Positions 24,128-31,258 of a stretch of DNA of 34,725 bases are shown here, piece after piece. This DNA is from an uncultured Clostridia bacterium (GTDB taxonomy: Bacteria > Bacillota > Clostridia > Christensenellales > CAG-314), in assembly GCA_947630455.1 (NCBI GenBank), contig CANRHP010000013.1:1-34725 (forward strand), written 5' to 3'. Numbering within the stretch: position 1 is the first letter of the stretch; each line of letters starts with the position of its first letter. The position numbers and the translations under genes were made by a program. The notes under the pieces are model-generated. The model was not told the origin of the DNA, made no database searches, and was given only the letters and a program-made list of their open reading frames with translations.

Positions 24128-24210
24128 GTTCTTCAATGTCGCACCCGAGCAATTTGCTCGGTATGTGGGCACGACAACTTAGTATCAAGCGAACTACTCC
24201 CTTGTGAGCA
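24115..24210 (-). promoter_or_regulatory. yybP-ykoY manganese riboswitch aptamer
   Basis: The minus strand carries the conserved AAGGGAGUAG (24203-24194) and, 70 bases later, CGAGACUUG, the counterpart of the family's CGAGACCUU. CAAG/CUUG closes the molecule. The second arm contains CCGAGCAAAUUGCUCGG. This order and spacing, together with MntP and CaCA genes downstream, identify the Mn2+-sensing yybP-ykoY class. High manganese should switch transcription on. Confidence 0.87.
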
Positions 24211-24215
24211 TCATC

Positions 24216-24245
24216 AGTTTAGCACACCGAGGGGCGTGAGGTCAA
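24216..24245 (-). promoter_or_regulatory. promoter of the riboswitch-mntP operon
   Basis: Minus strand TTGACC (24245-24240), 18-bp spacer, TAAACT (24221-24216), ending 3 bases beyond the stop of the ABC exporter gene at 24248. Confidence 0.65.
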
Positions 24246-24247
24246 GT

Positions 24248-26020
24248 TTATTTGAGCAATTCGTACTGACTGTTGTAGATGGAAGTGTAGAAACCACCCT
24301 TTGACATAAGCTCGGCATGCGAGCCCTGCTCTACCACCTCGCCGTGATCGACAACAAGGATCATATCGGCATTGACGATAGTGGACAAACGGTGCGCGAT
24401 CACAAACGCGGTGCGTCCGATCAACAGCTCGTCCATAGCCCGCTGAATAAGCAGCTCGGTGCGAGTGTCAACATTGCTTGTGGCTTCATCCAAAATGAGC
24501 ATCGGGGCGTTGGCAAGATAGCTGCGCGCAATTGTCAACAGCTGCTTTTGCCCGCTGCTGATATTGGTGGATTCTTCGTTTATTACGGTATCATAGCCGT
24601 CGGGCAGCGTGTTGATAAAGAAATCCGCATGCGCCTGACGAGCCGCTTCTACAACCTCATCACGCGTGGCGTCGCGCTTGCCGTAGGCAATGTTGTCGTA
24701 CACGGTGCCGTTGAACAGCCAGGTATCCTGCAAAACCATGCCGAAAAGTCCTCGAAGCTGCGCCCTGTCCAGAGTGGAGGTATCCACACCGTCTATGTAG
24801 ATGTGACCGCTGTCCACATCGTAAAAACGCATAAGCAAATTGACAATCGTGGTTTTGCCGCCGCCGGTCGGTCCCACAATAGCAACCTTTTGACCCGGCT
24901 TGACCGTGAAGCTGAGATCCTTGATGACAGGAGTGATCTTGTCGTAGGAAAAGTTGACGTGATCGAACCGCACTTCGCCCGCGCCGTGCGGAGCAGGATC
25001 GTCGGTGCGAGCCATTTCCCTTGTGTCCAACAGCTTGTACACTCGATTGGCGCATGCAAGCGTGTGCTGTACAGAACCCATTCCGTTGGCAATGGATTCG
25101 AGAGGACCGGCAAACATTTTTGCAAAAAGTATGATTTCTACCACGTCGCCTACGCTGACGTAATTTTTTACAGCAAGGACGCCGCCGGCTATGCACACCG
25201 CAACATACGCGATGTTGTCGGTAAAAGCTATTATCGGCTGAATCAAGCCGGAAAGCATGTAGCCGCGGCGCATCTTTTGGCGATAAACCTCGGATATGCC
25301 GTCGCATTTGATTTTTTGCTTGTTTTCCAAATTGAATGCCTTGACAGTGTCGAAGCCGCTGAAATCCTCCTCGATGAAGGCGTACATTTCACCGTTGACC
25401 TTGCGAAAATCGTGCCAGCTCTTTTCGCTCTTGGCGGAAATGAAGGCGGAAAGTCCCACAGACAACGGTACCAGCACCACAACCGCAGTTGCCAATATCC
25501 AATGAATGGAGTACATAAAATAGGTTATGATGACAATGCGCACTACACCGTCGATAAGAGTGTCTATTATCACGTATATGGTGTTGGACATATTTGACAC
25601 GTCGTTCATCATGCGGGAAAGCAGCTCGCCGTTGGGAGTGGAATCTACAAAGCTCACCGGCAGGCGCGTGAGCTTGTCGCTGATACGTATGCGCAGCCCC
25701 TTGGTGTAAAAACGAGAGGTGATATTTGTTGTGAGTACCACCCGCACCATGGAAAGCACGCCCATAACAATATAGGCAGCAAGCGCCACAAGACAAAGCC
25801 TGCCGATCTCGTACATGTCGATAGGCGCGCCCGTTTCACCGTAGTTGTAGATAATATCGGTGGCTTTGTTGACGACCTCCGGTCCGACAACGGAAAGAAG
25901 CACGGAACAAACGCATACAAATGCCGCCAATATCAAAGCCCACGCAATGGGACGAATGTCACGGATGAGACGGCATATAGTGCGCCATGCGGAATAATCG
26001 CGGTTGGATTTTTTACTCAT
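24248..26020 (-). CDS. ABC exporter half, permease-ATPase fusion with canonical ATPase site
   Basis: The 590-residue protein has six membrane helices (about 25-320) and one nucleotide-binding domain: Walker A GPTGGGKT at 383-390, signature NISSGQKQ (usual LSGGQ) around 487, Walker B LILDEA with catalytic E512, and H-loop H543. All catalytic residues are intact. Its start overlaps the end of the other half-transporter by 8 bases, with GGAGGTGG as ribosome site. The two form a heterodimeric exporter of the BmrCD/EfrAB/LmrCD type, usually exporting drugs or lipids. The composite ATP site is asymmetric because the partner is degenerate. The ATG at 26020 is preferred over an extended upstream frame. 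Confidence 0.92.
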   Translation of the reverse strand: MSKKSNRDYSAWRTICRLIRDIRPIAWALILAAFVCVCSVLLSVVGPEVVNKATDIIYNYGETGAPIDMYEIGRLCLVALAAYIVMGVLSMVRVVLTTNITSRFYTKGLRIRISDKLTRLPVSFVDSTPNGELLSRMMNDVSNMSNTIYVIIDTLIDGVVRIVIITYFMYSIHWILATAVVVLVPLSVGLSAFISAKSEKSWHDFRKVNGEMYAFIEEDFSGFDTVKAFNLENKQKIKCDGISEVYRQKMRRGYMLSGLIQPIIAFTDNIAYVAVCIAGGVLAVKNYVSVGDVVEIILFAKMFAGPLESIANGMGSVQHTLACANRVYKLLDTREMARTDDPAPHGAGEVRFDHVNFSYDKITPVIKDLSFTVKPGQKVAIVGPTGGGKTTIVNLLMRFYDVDSGHIYIDGVDTSTLDRAQLRGLFGMVLQDTWLFNGTVYDNIAYGKRDATRDEVVEAARQAHADFFINTLPDGYDTVINEESTNISSGQKQLLTIARSYLANAPMLILDEATSNVDTRTELLIQRAMDELLIGRTAFVIAHRLSTIVNADMILVVDHGEVVEQGSHAELMSKGGFYTSIYNSQYELLK

Positions 26021-27734
26021 TTGCACCACCTCCCATCTGACTTTGATAAATTTCACGATAGATCGGGCAGGAAGCCAACAGCTGCTTGTGAGTGCCGACA
26101 CCAACCACATTGCCGTTGTCCAGCACGTACACACGATCGCAGCGCATTGCCGTTGCCGCACGTTGAGTAACGATTATCTGCGTTTTGCCTTGGAGATATT
26201 TGTTGAGCGCCTTTCGCAGGTTGGCTTCGGTGAGATAGTCCAATGCGGAAAAGCTGTCGTCGAATATGTACACGGAGGCGGGCTTCAGAATGGTGCGAGC
26301 AATGTTTATACGCTGTTTTTGCCCGCCGCTCAGATTGCTGCCCAGCTTGGCAAGCTTGTAGTTGACGCCCTCCTCCTTGGAGGCAACGAATTGGGACATC
26401 TGCGCAACGGAAAGCGCCTCTTTGACCTGCTCGTCCGTTGCCGTGCTGTTGCCCATGCGGACATTTTCCGCTACGGTACCCTCGAAAATCATGCTTTTTT
26501 GCAGCGCCACAGACACATTGTCGCGCACGGTAGCCGCACCCAGCTCCGAATAATTCCTTCCGCCGAAAACGCGTTCTCCCGACCGAGGAGAATAGAAATC
26601 CATAAGCAGCTTTATCAAGGTTGTTTTGCCGCTGCCCGTGCCGCCTATGATACCTACCGTTTCGCCCTGCCGAACAGTCAGCGAAACGTCGTTGAGCGCA
26701 TTTGTCTGCGCGCTGCCGTATGCAAAGGACACGTTGGAAAAATCTATTTCTCCCGAAAGCTCTATCCCTTGCGATTCGCCGACGTCAGCTGATTGTTTGT
26801 CCAAAATTTCTCCGATACGGCGCAAGCTGACCTTGACGTGCGGTATGAAGGATATCGTCCAGGACAATATCAGAATGGCGTTGGCAATAAGCGCTATGAA
26901 CTGTATGGTTGCAAGCACATCCCCCGCTCGGAGCGTTGCCGTTTGCTGTAAGCGTATCGCACCCACATATATTATCGCTACGGTTGCGGCGTTGAGCAAA
27001 AGGGAAGCAATAGGATTGATCAAGCCGCTGATCGTGTTGGCTTTGACAAAGCTGTTGCACATTTCGCTTGTTGCGACGGCGGCACGTTGGTGCTCGTAGT
27101 CCTCCCTGTCGAAGGCGCGCACGACGCGTATGCCCGTGAGACGCTCGCGAACAACGCGATTTTGTACGTCGGTGAACTCTTCGCCGCGCTGCCAATGCTT
27201 TTCGAGACTGGATGTGATGAGCGTGGATATGGTAAGAACCAACAACGCCACGGCAAGCAATATCAAGGGCAAGACCCAATCGCCCTTGAAGGAGAGAACT
27301 ACCCCGCCCACAAACATTACCGGCGCGGAAACAAGCACATAAGGCAATTGGGCGATCGTGTCCTCTATCCAGCCAACGTCGTCTGTGGTGCGAGTGATGA
27401 GACTGCCCGTACCCAACTCGGAAAATTGCTCGAAGGTGAGACTGTTGACCTTGTTGAATACCTGCTTGCGCATGTCCACTGCCAACTTCGCGGAAAATTT
27501 GCTGCTTATCGCATTGGTGACAAGAGCACAGATCAACGCGCCTACCGAAAGCGCGATCATGACGGCTCCCTCACGGAAAATATAGTCGAGATCTTGTTGG
27601 CGTATGCCCAATTCGACTATGTTGGACATCACGTATGGCATAAAAAGCGCACAAAAAGTCTGCACTGCGTACAACAGCATAAGCAGCAGGACGGTTTTTA
27701 TGTGCGGTTTGATAAATCGTAAAAGATATTTCAT
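26013..27734 (-). CDS. ABC exporter half with degenerate ATPase site
   Basis: The 573-residue protein has six membrane helices (about 15-300) and a nucleotide-binding domain with Walker A GGTGSGKT (364-371) and a standard signature LSGGQ (468-472). The catalytic glutamate after Walker B is aspartate (YIFDDS, D493) and the H-loop histidine is glutamine (IIVTQR, Q524). These two changes mark the degenerate partner in heterodimeric exporters such as BmrC. The ATG at 27734 follows AGGTG; a GTG two codons earlier is possible. The mRNA leader carries a 21-codon ORF and a terminator, so expression is probably attenuated. The second half follows with an 8-base overlap. Confidence 0.92.
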   Translation of the reverse strand: MKYLLRFIKPHIKTVLLLMLLYAVQTFCALFMPYVMSNIVELGIRQQDLDYIFREGAVMIALSVGALICALVTNAISSKFSAKLAVDMRKQVFNKVNSLTFEQFSELGTGSLITRTTDDVGWIEDTIAQLPYVLVSAPVMFVGGVVLSFKGDWVLPLILLAVALLVLTISTLITSSLEKHWQRGEEFTDVQNRVVRERLTGIRVVRAFDREDYEHQRAAVATSEMCNSFVKANTISGLINPIASLLLNAATVAIIYVGAIRLQQTATLRAGDVLATIQFIALIANAILILSWTISFIPHVKVSLRRIGEILDKQSADVGESQGIELSGEIDFSNVSFAYGSAQTNALNDVSLTVRQGETVGIIGGTGSGKTTLIKLLMDFYSPRSGERVFGGRNYSELGAATVRDNVSVALQKSMIFEGTVAENVRMGNSTATDEQVKEALSVAQMSQFVASKEEGVNYKLAKLGSNLSGGQKQRINIARTILKPASVYIFDDSFSALDYLTEANLRKALNKYLQGKTQIIVTQRAATAMRCDRVYVLDNGNVVGVGTHKQLLASCPIYREIYQSQMGGGANE

Positions 27735-27774
27735 AGTCACCTATAAGTTCGAATAAATTTGGGTTTGCGAGCGC

Positions 27775-27804
27775 AAAAAAAAGCGCCTTCCTTTTCGAAA
27801 GCGC
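27775..27804 (-). terminator. attenuator terminator in the exporter leader
   Basis: GCGCUUUC pairs with GGAAGGCGC around GAAAA and is followed by T8 on the minus strand. It lies 31 bases after the leader peptide stop and 41 before the exporter ATG. Confidence 0.88.
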
Positions 27805-27877
27805 CTCATAGCACAGCTCAAACTATCCGAAGCTTCATTGTTCGGGATTGCAAGGCAGGTTTTGGCGACTTTCGAAA
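27793..27877 (-). promoter_or_regulatory. candidate antiterminator pairing for the exporter attenuator
   Basis: UUUCGAAAGUCGCC inside the leader ORF (27877-27864, codons 8-13) is complementary to GGCGCUUUCGAAA (27805-27793), which includes the 5' strand of the terminator: 13 pairs with one bulged U. The two helices exclude each other. A ribosome moving through the leader would cover the upstream strand and permit termination; early stalling would leave it free. Confidence 0.7.
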
Positions 27878-27900
27878 TAATTATTACGTTGTTTGTTCAT
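27835..27900 (-). CDS. 21-residue leader peptide of the ABC exporter operon
   Basis: The ORF begins MNKQRNNYFESRQ and ends CNPEQ. AAGGAGG (27915-27909) lies 8 bases before the ATG, one of the best ribosome sites in the window, so translation is very likely. The peptide has no signal or membrane segment. Its position between promoter and attenuator terminator, ahead of a BmrCD-type exporter, matches the bmrB leader of Bacillus subtilis in logic, though not in sequence. It is most likely a sensor of ribosome movement and not a functional protein. Confidence 0.75.
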   Translation of the reverse strand: MNKQRNNYFESRQNLPCNPEQ

Positions 27901-27933
27901 CACTTTGACCTCCTTGTTAGATTTTACGGCAAC

Positions 27934-27963
27934 ATACTATCACACAATTCAGCGCACCGTCAA
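27934..27963 (-). promoter_or_regulatory. promoter of the leader peptide-exporter operon
   Basis: Minus strand TTGACG (27963-27958), 18-bp spacer, TAGTAT (27939-27934) with an extended TGA before it. Transcription would begin near 27927. Confidence 0.7.
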
Positions 27964-27999
27964 GCAAAATTGCGGGGAAAAATCTCTTTTTTGTTCATT

Positions 28000-28530
28000 T
28001 TAAGCCACGGGAGCAACAGAATCGAGCAGTTTTTGAGCGATATCCACTATTATCCAGTGTCCGAAGAAATTGTTGGCATATATATGACTGCCTACCCAGC
28101 TGTCGCTGAAGGATTGCCCCATTGCTTTTTTGAGCAAGGGCATAAATTCTTCGCCGGTGTCGTTGAACAACGCAAACAGCACGGCAAACAGCAGATATAC
28201 CTCCGCAAAACCCAAAATGCCGCCAAGTATCCTATCCAACACGCCTATCACCTTGAGCTTGCGCAAAATTTTGGTCAAAATCAACGCAACAATACCGTAT
28301 GCAACGGTAAGCAGCAACGCCGCCACCACCATAGCAATCACGCTGCGGGTACCATCGTTCTCAATCACGCCGACAAACCATTCCTGCACAAGCGGCGCTA
28401 CGGTAGCCGTTAGTGTTGACACTAATATGATACCGACAATGGTAAGCACCTGCTTGATAATGCCTTTAAAAAAGCCTATCACAACGCAGATCGCCATAGC
28501 TACAAGAAAAATGATATCTATCGTGTTCAT
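28000..28530 (-). CDS. CvpA family membrane protein
   Basis: The 176-residue protein has four hydrophobic segments and the CvpA (colicin V production) layout: NTIDIIFLVAMAICVVIGFFKG at the start, with the conserved GFFKGI turn, then a second and third helix and the conserved LGGILGFAEVYLLFAVLF near residue 105. The family is an inner-membrane protein linked to envelope functions; its exact role is unsettled. AGGAG lies 7 bases before the ATG. The nearest good promoter is at 28819-28846, which gives an unusually long leader of about 280 bases containing a possible pseudoknot. Confidence 0.85.
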   Translation of the reverse strand: MNTIDIIFLVAMAICVVIGFFKGIIKQVLTIVGIILVSTLTATVAPLVQEWFVGVIENDGTRSVIAMVVAALLLTVAYGIVALILTKILRKLKVIGVLDRILGGILGFAEVYLLFAVLFALFNDTGEEFMPLLKKAMGQSFSDSWVGSHIYANNFFGHWIIVDIAQKLLDSVAPVA

Positions 28531-28616
28531 AAATTACTCCTGATCGTTGTCGAAAATTACCTATATGCCGCCCGTATCCGTTTGAACGGTTAATTAACAA
28601 TTGCCTCTTTACGGTT

Positions 28617-28670
28617 GCGGAGATTGCTGTTGTCGGACTTTCGAAGGCAGAACAGCTCGTCTGCCTCCAC
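28617..28670 (-). promoter_or_regulatory. candidate H-type pseudoknot in the cvpA leader
   Basis: On the minus strand GUGGAG (28670-28665) pairs with CUCCGC (28622-28617) as an outer helix. Inside, GGCAG (28665-28661) pairs with CUGCC (28650-28646), and the loop segment GCUGUU (28656-28651) pairs with AACAGC (28631-28626) beyond the hairpin. Loop lengths of 4, 0 and about 14 nt are sterically reasonable. G28665 is shared by the two helices, so one end pair must yield. Not matched to a known riboswitch. Confidence 0.4.
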
Positions 28671-28818
28671 CTTGCCGCGAAAATCACGCATATACCAAGG
28701 CTGCAAACAATGCCGCAAAAAAGTGTTGACAAAATTTTTTGTATAAATTCTACTGCGCAAAAAGCGGAATCCGCCAACGCTTATTTTAGTCGCCGAAGCA
28801 AGCTGTTTCAACTATTAT

Positions 28819-28846
28819 ATTATAACATCAAAATTTGCCGTGTCAA
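28819..28846 (-). promoter_or_regulatory. strong promoter upstream of cvpA
   Basis: Minus strand TTGACA (28846-28841), 16-bp spacer, TATAAT (28824-28819) with an extended TGT. Both hexamers are perfect. An early weak hairpin AAGCG/CGCTT with TTTTT lies about 50 bases into the transcript. Confidence 0.8.
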
Positions 28847-28870
28847 TATTTTCAGCCGCAGCACCCGTAT

Positions 28871-28897
28871 AAAAAGACACCCCGAAGTCGGGGTGTC
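28871..28897 (-). terminator. rho-independent terminator after the P-loop gene
   Basis: GACACCCCG pairs with CGGGGTGTC around a 4-nt loop, followed by TTTTT on the minus strand. Confidence 0.9.
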
Positions 28898-28911
28898 CGT
28901 TGAAAAACGCG

Positions 28912-29322
28912 TCAATCGGCGAATTTTGCGATAAAATCGGGCAATTCCTCGCGTGCACCGCTCGCAGTAATGCAAAAATTGACGTTGTGTTCGCGGGAAA
29001 TGGTCTCCATTCCTTCGTACAGCTCCCGCAGCTCACTGATGTTGCAGTCAAGCAAACGCGTAATGCCGTCCATGTAAATTTGCTCTATATCGAAATTGGC
29101 TGCCAACATTCCCTTGATGAAAGACAGAATGTCGTGCTGGCTGTGCAGATCGTAGGCAGAAGCGTCTACCAGCCGAATATTGCGATGCAAATCGTGCAAG
29201 CGGTGATTGCTGCGGTCTATATAAACCACAACGCCCTTTGCCTGCTTTGCATATTCGTTGGCAGCGTTTACGATGATCTTTGTTTTGCCTGTGCCTTTTG
29301 CGCCGTAAATTACTTGTATCAA
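28912..29322 (-). CDS. small P-loop NTPase of unknown function
   Basis: From a TTG at 29322 the protein has 136 residues and starts MIQVIYGAKGTGKT, Walker A at residues 7-14. IEQIYMDGI near residue 85 is a probable Walker B. No helicase, kinase or ABC signature is visible. Proteins of this size and pattern occur in many Firmicutes without assigned function. GGAGG lies 9 bases before the TTG, and the Walker A position at the very N-terminus supports this start; an ATG 17 codons upstream lacks a ribosome site and would begin at the transcription start. It has its own promoter and terminator. Confidence 0.75.
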   Translation of the reverse strand: MIQVIYGAKGTGKTKIIVNAANEYAKQAKGVVVYIDRSNHRLHDLHRNIRLVDASAYDLHSQHDILSFIKGMLAANFDIEQIYMDGITRLLDCNISELRELYEGMETISREHNVNFCITASGAREELPDFIAKFAD

Positions 29323-29373
29323 TTGAGTGTTCCTCCATGCTGATTTGGTGAAAGTCAAATTACACCTATACAT

Positions 29374-29402
29374 ATTGTAGCGTATTTGATGGCAAATTTC
29401 AA
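29374..29402 (-). promoter_or_regulatory. sigma-A promoter of the P-loop gene
   Basis: Minus strand TTGAAA (29402-29397), 17-bp spacer, TACAAT (29379-29374). Confidence 0.7.
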
Positions 29403-29473
29403 TAAGTTTAAAAAAATATCTCGTATTTTTGTTTTAGTTTTTCGAATTGCGCTTTCCGCCAAGCTTATATAAC

Positions 29474-29496
29474 AAGCCCAACGCGCGGTTGGGCTT
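29474..29496 (-). terminator. hairpin terminator after hydA
   Basis: AAGCCCAAC pairs with GTTGGGCTT around a 5-nt loop. The following GTTATAT is a poor T-run, so termination may be leaky. Confidence 0.6.
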
Positions 29497-29504
29497 TGAT
29501 ATTG

Positions 29505-31244
29505 TTACTGTTTGATGTACTTGGGCAAAGCTTGATAATGCGTGTGCAAGAGCTTGTGCGCTTGTTCTCCGCATGGCTCGCCGATGTGATCGGCATATAT
29601 TTTGGCAAGACTTGCATTGTTGTGACTGCGGCGTGTGTACATAGACTTGTCGGCAGCATACAATACGTTTGCGCGCGCCGCCGCAATCTCCGCTTTGTGT
29701 TTGACAATCGTGGCGCGTATGGGCTGACCTCCGCCCATCACACATCCTCCGGGGCAGGTCATAACCTCGATAAATTGATAGTCCGATTCGCCGCGCTTGA
29801 CGGCTTCGCAAATTGCGTTTACATTGTTGAGACCGTTGACAACGGCAACTTTTATCTGCTTGCCGTCCACTGTGTAGCCTGCGGATTTGACGCCGTTTAA
29901 CCCACGCACTTCCGTGAACTCCAACGGAGCAAGACGCGCGTCGGGCTCCAAAATGGTGACTGCCGTACGTAAGGCGGCTTCCATCACTCCTCCGGTTGCA
30001 CCGAAAATCATCCCTGCGCCGCTGTACTCTCCAAAAGGACGATCCGGTTCGCTGTCGGGCAGCTCGTTGAGCAATATGCCGTTTTCTTTGCACAGGCTTG
30101 ACAGCTCACGAGTGGTAATGACCGCATCGACATCCGCGAAACCGTCCGTAAAAGTGCGATGCTTTTCGCCCTTTTTAGCAGTGCACGGCATAACGGTCAC
30201 GACAAACAAGTCGCGAGGATCAATGCCCTCGATTTTGCCGAATACATGCTTGATAAGCGCGCCAAACATCTGCTGCGGACTCTTGCAGCTGCTTAAATTG
30301 GGCAGCAGCTCGGGAAAATTCTTTTGTATATGGTTGATCCATCCCGGGCAACAGCTTGTAAACATTGGCAACGTACCGCCGTTTCGTATGCGTGAAACAA
30401 GTTCGTGCGCCTCTTCCATTATCGTAAAATCGGCAGAACAGTTGACGTCAAAAACCTTATCAAAGCCGAGATAACGCAGGGCTGTGTTTATTCGTCCCTG
30501 ACAGTTGGTTCCCACGGGCATATCGAATGTTTCGGCAAGCGCTGCGCGCACAGAGGGAGCATATCCCACTACCACGTATTTACCCGGATTGGCAAGCGCC
30601 TCCTGAACGCGTGTGATTTCTTCCTTTTCCTGCAGGGCGCCGGTTGGACAAACATTGATACATTGTCCGCACCCCACACACGGCGTGTGCGCCAATTCCA
30701 TATCAAACGGACATGCCACGTGCGTTGCAAAACCGCGTTCGTTGGCACCGATGACTCCAACGCCCTGTTGGCGTTTGCACACCGCTATACAGCGGCGACA
30801 CAAAATACATTTGCTGTTGTCACGTATCAAATAGTCGGTGCTGTCGTCATAAACAAATTCGCGTTGTGCGCCGGCAAAACGGTGACTGTCGCAGTCGTAC
30901 TTGTGCGAAAGACGCTGCAGCTCACAATTGGTGTTGCGTTCGCAGCTGAGACAGTCTTTACGATGGTCGCTCAGTATCAATTCTATTGTCGTCTTGCGGC
31001 TGTTTAGAACACGCGGCGTGTTGGTAAACACCTCCATTCCCTCCCGCGCGGGATACTCGCAGGCGGCAACAAGACTGTTCATGCCCTTGACCTCGACGAC
31101 GCAAACCCGGCAGGCGCCCAATTCGCTGATCCCTTTTAGGTGACAAAGCGTAGGCACCTTGATGCCGATACTGCGAGCGGCTTCCAACAGAGTGGTTCCT
31201 TCTTCGACATAGACGGGAATATTGTTGATTTTCAGACTTATCAT
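29505..31244 (-). CDS. hydA: [FeFe] hydrogenase large subunit HydA (NAD-linked, multimeric type)
   Basis: The 579-residue protein has an N-terminal [2Fe-2S] domain (C34, C45, C48, C62), a [4Fe-4S] site with one histidine ligand (DHRKDCLSCERNTNC), two [4Fe-4S] clusters (CILCRRCIAVC and CVGCGQCINVC) and the H-cluster domain. All three H-cluster motifs are intact: TSCCPGW (296-302), MPCTAKKGE (352-360) and TCPGGCVMGGGQP (from about 496). This modular form is the catalytic subunit of HydABC complexes that make or use H2 with NAD(H), often with ferredoxin by electron bifurcation. GGGAG lies 8 bases before the ATG at 31244; another ATG five codons upstream overlaps the hydB stop region. Maturases HydEFG are not in the window. 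Confidence 0.93.
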   Translation of the reverse strand: MISLKINNIPVYVEEGTTLLEAARSIGIKVPTLCHLKGISELGACRVCVVEVKGMNSLVAACEYPAREGMEVFTNTPRVLNSRKTTIELILSDHRKDCLSCERNTNCELQRLSHKYDCDSHRFAGAQREFVYDDSTDYLIRDNSKCILCRRCIAVCKRQQGVGVIGANERGFATHVACPFDMELAHTPCVGCGQCINVCPTGALQEKEEITRVQEALANPGKYVVVGYAPSVRAALAETFDMPVGTNCQGRINTALRYLGFDKVFDVNCSADFTIMEEAHELVSRIRNGGTLPMFTSCCPGWINHIQKNFPELLPNLSSCKSPQQMFGALIKHVFGKIEGIDPRDLFVVTVMPCTAKKGEKHRTFTDGFADVDAVITTRELSSLCKENGILLNELPDSEPDRPFGEYSGAGMIFGATGGVMEAALRTAVTILEPDARLAPLEFTEVRGLNGVKSAGYTVDGKQIKVAVVNGLNNVNAICEAVKRGESDYQFIEVMTCPGGCVMGGGQPIRATIVKHKAEIAAARANVLYAADKSMYTRRSHNNASLAKIYADHIGEPCGEQAHKLLHTHYQALPKYIKQ

Positions 31245-31258
31245 ATTTGTATCTCCCA

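Noticed and set aside
24317..25597. 426-codon open frame on the plus strand
   Set aside because: Antisense shadow of the ABC exporter gene.
28590..28811. 73-codon TTG-started frame upstream of cvpA
   Set aside because: It would begin at the transcription start without a ribosome site and covers the proposed pseudoknot.
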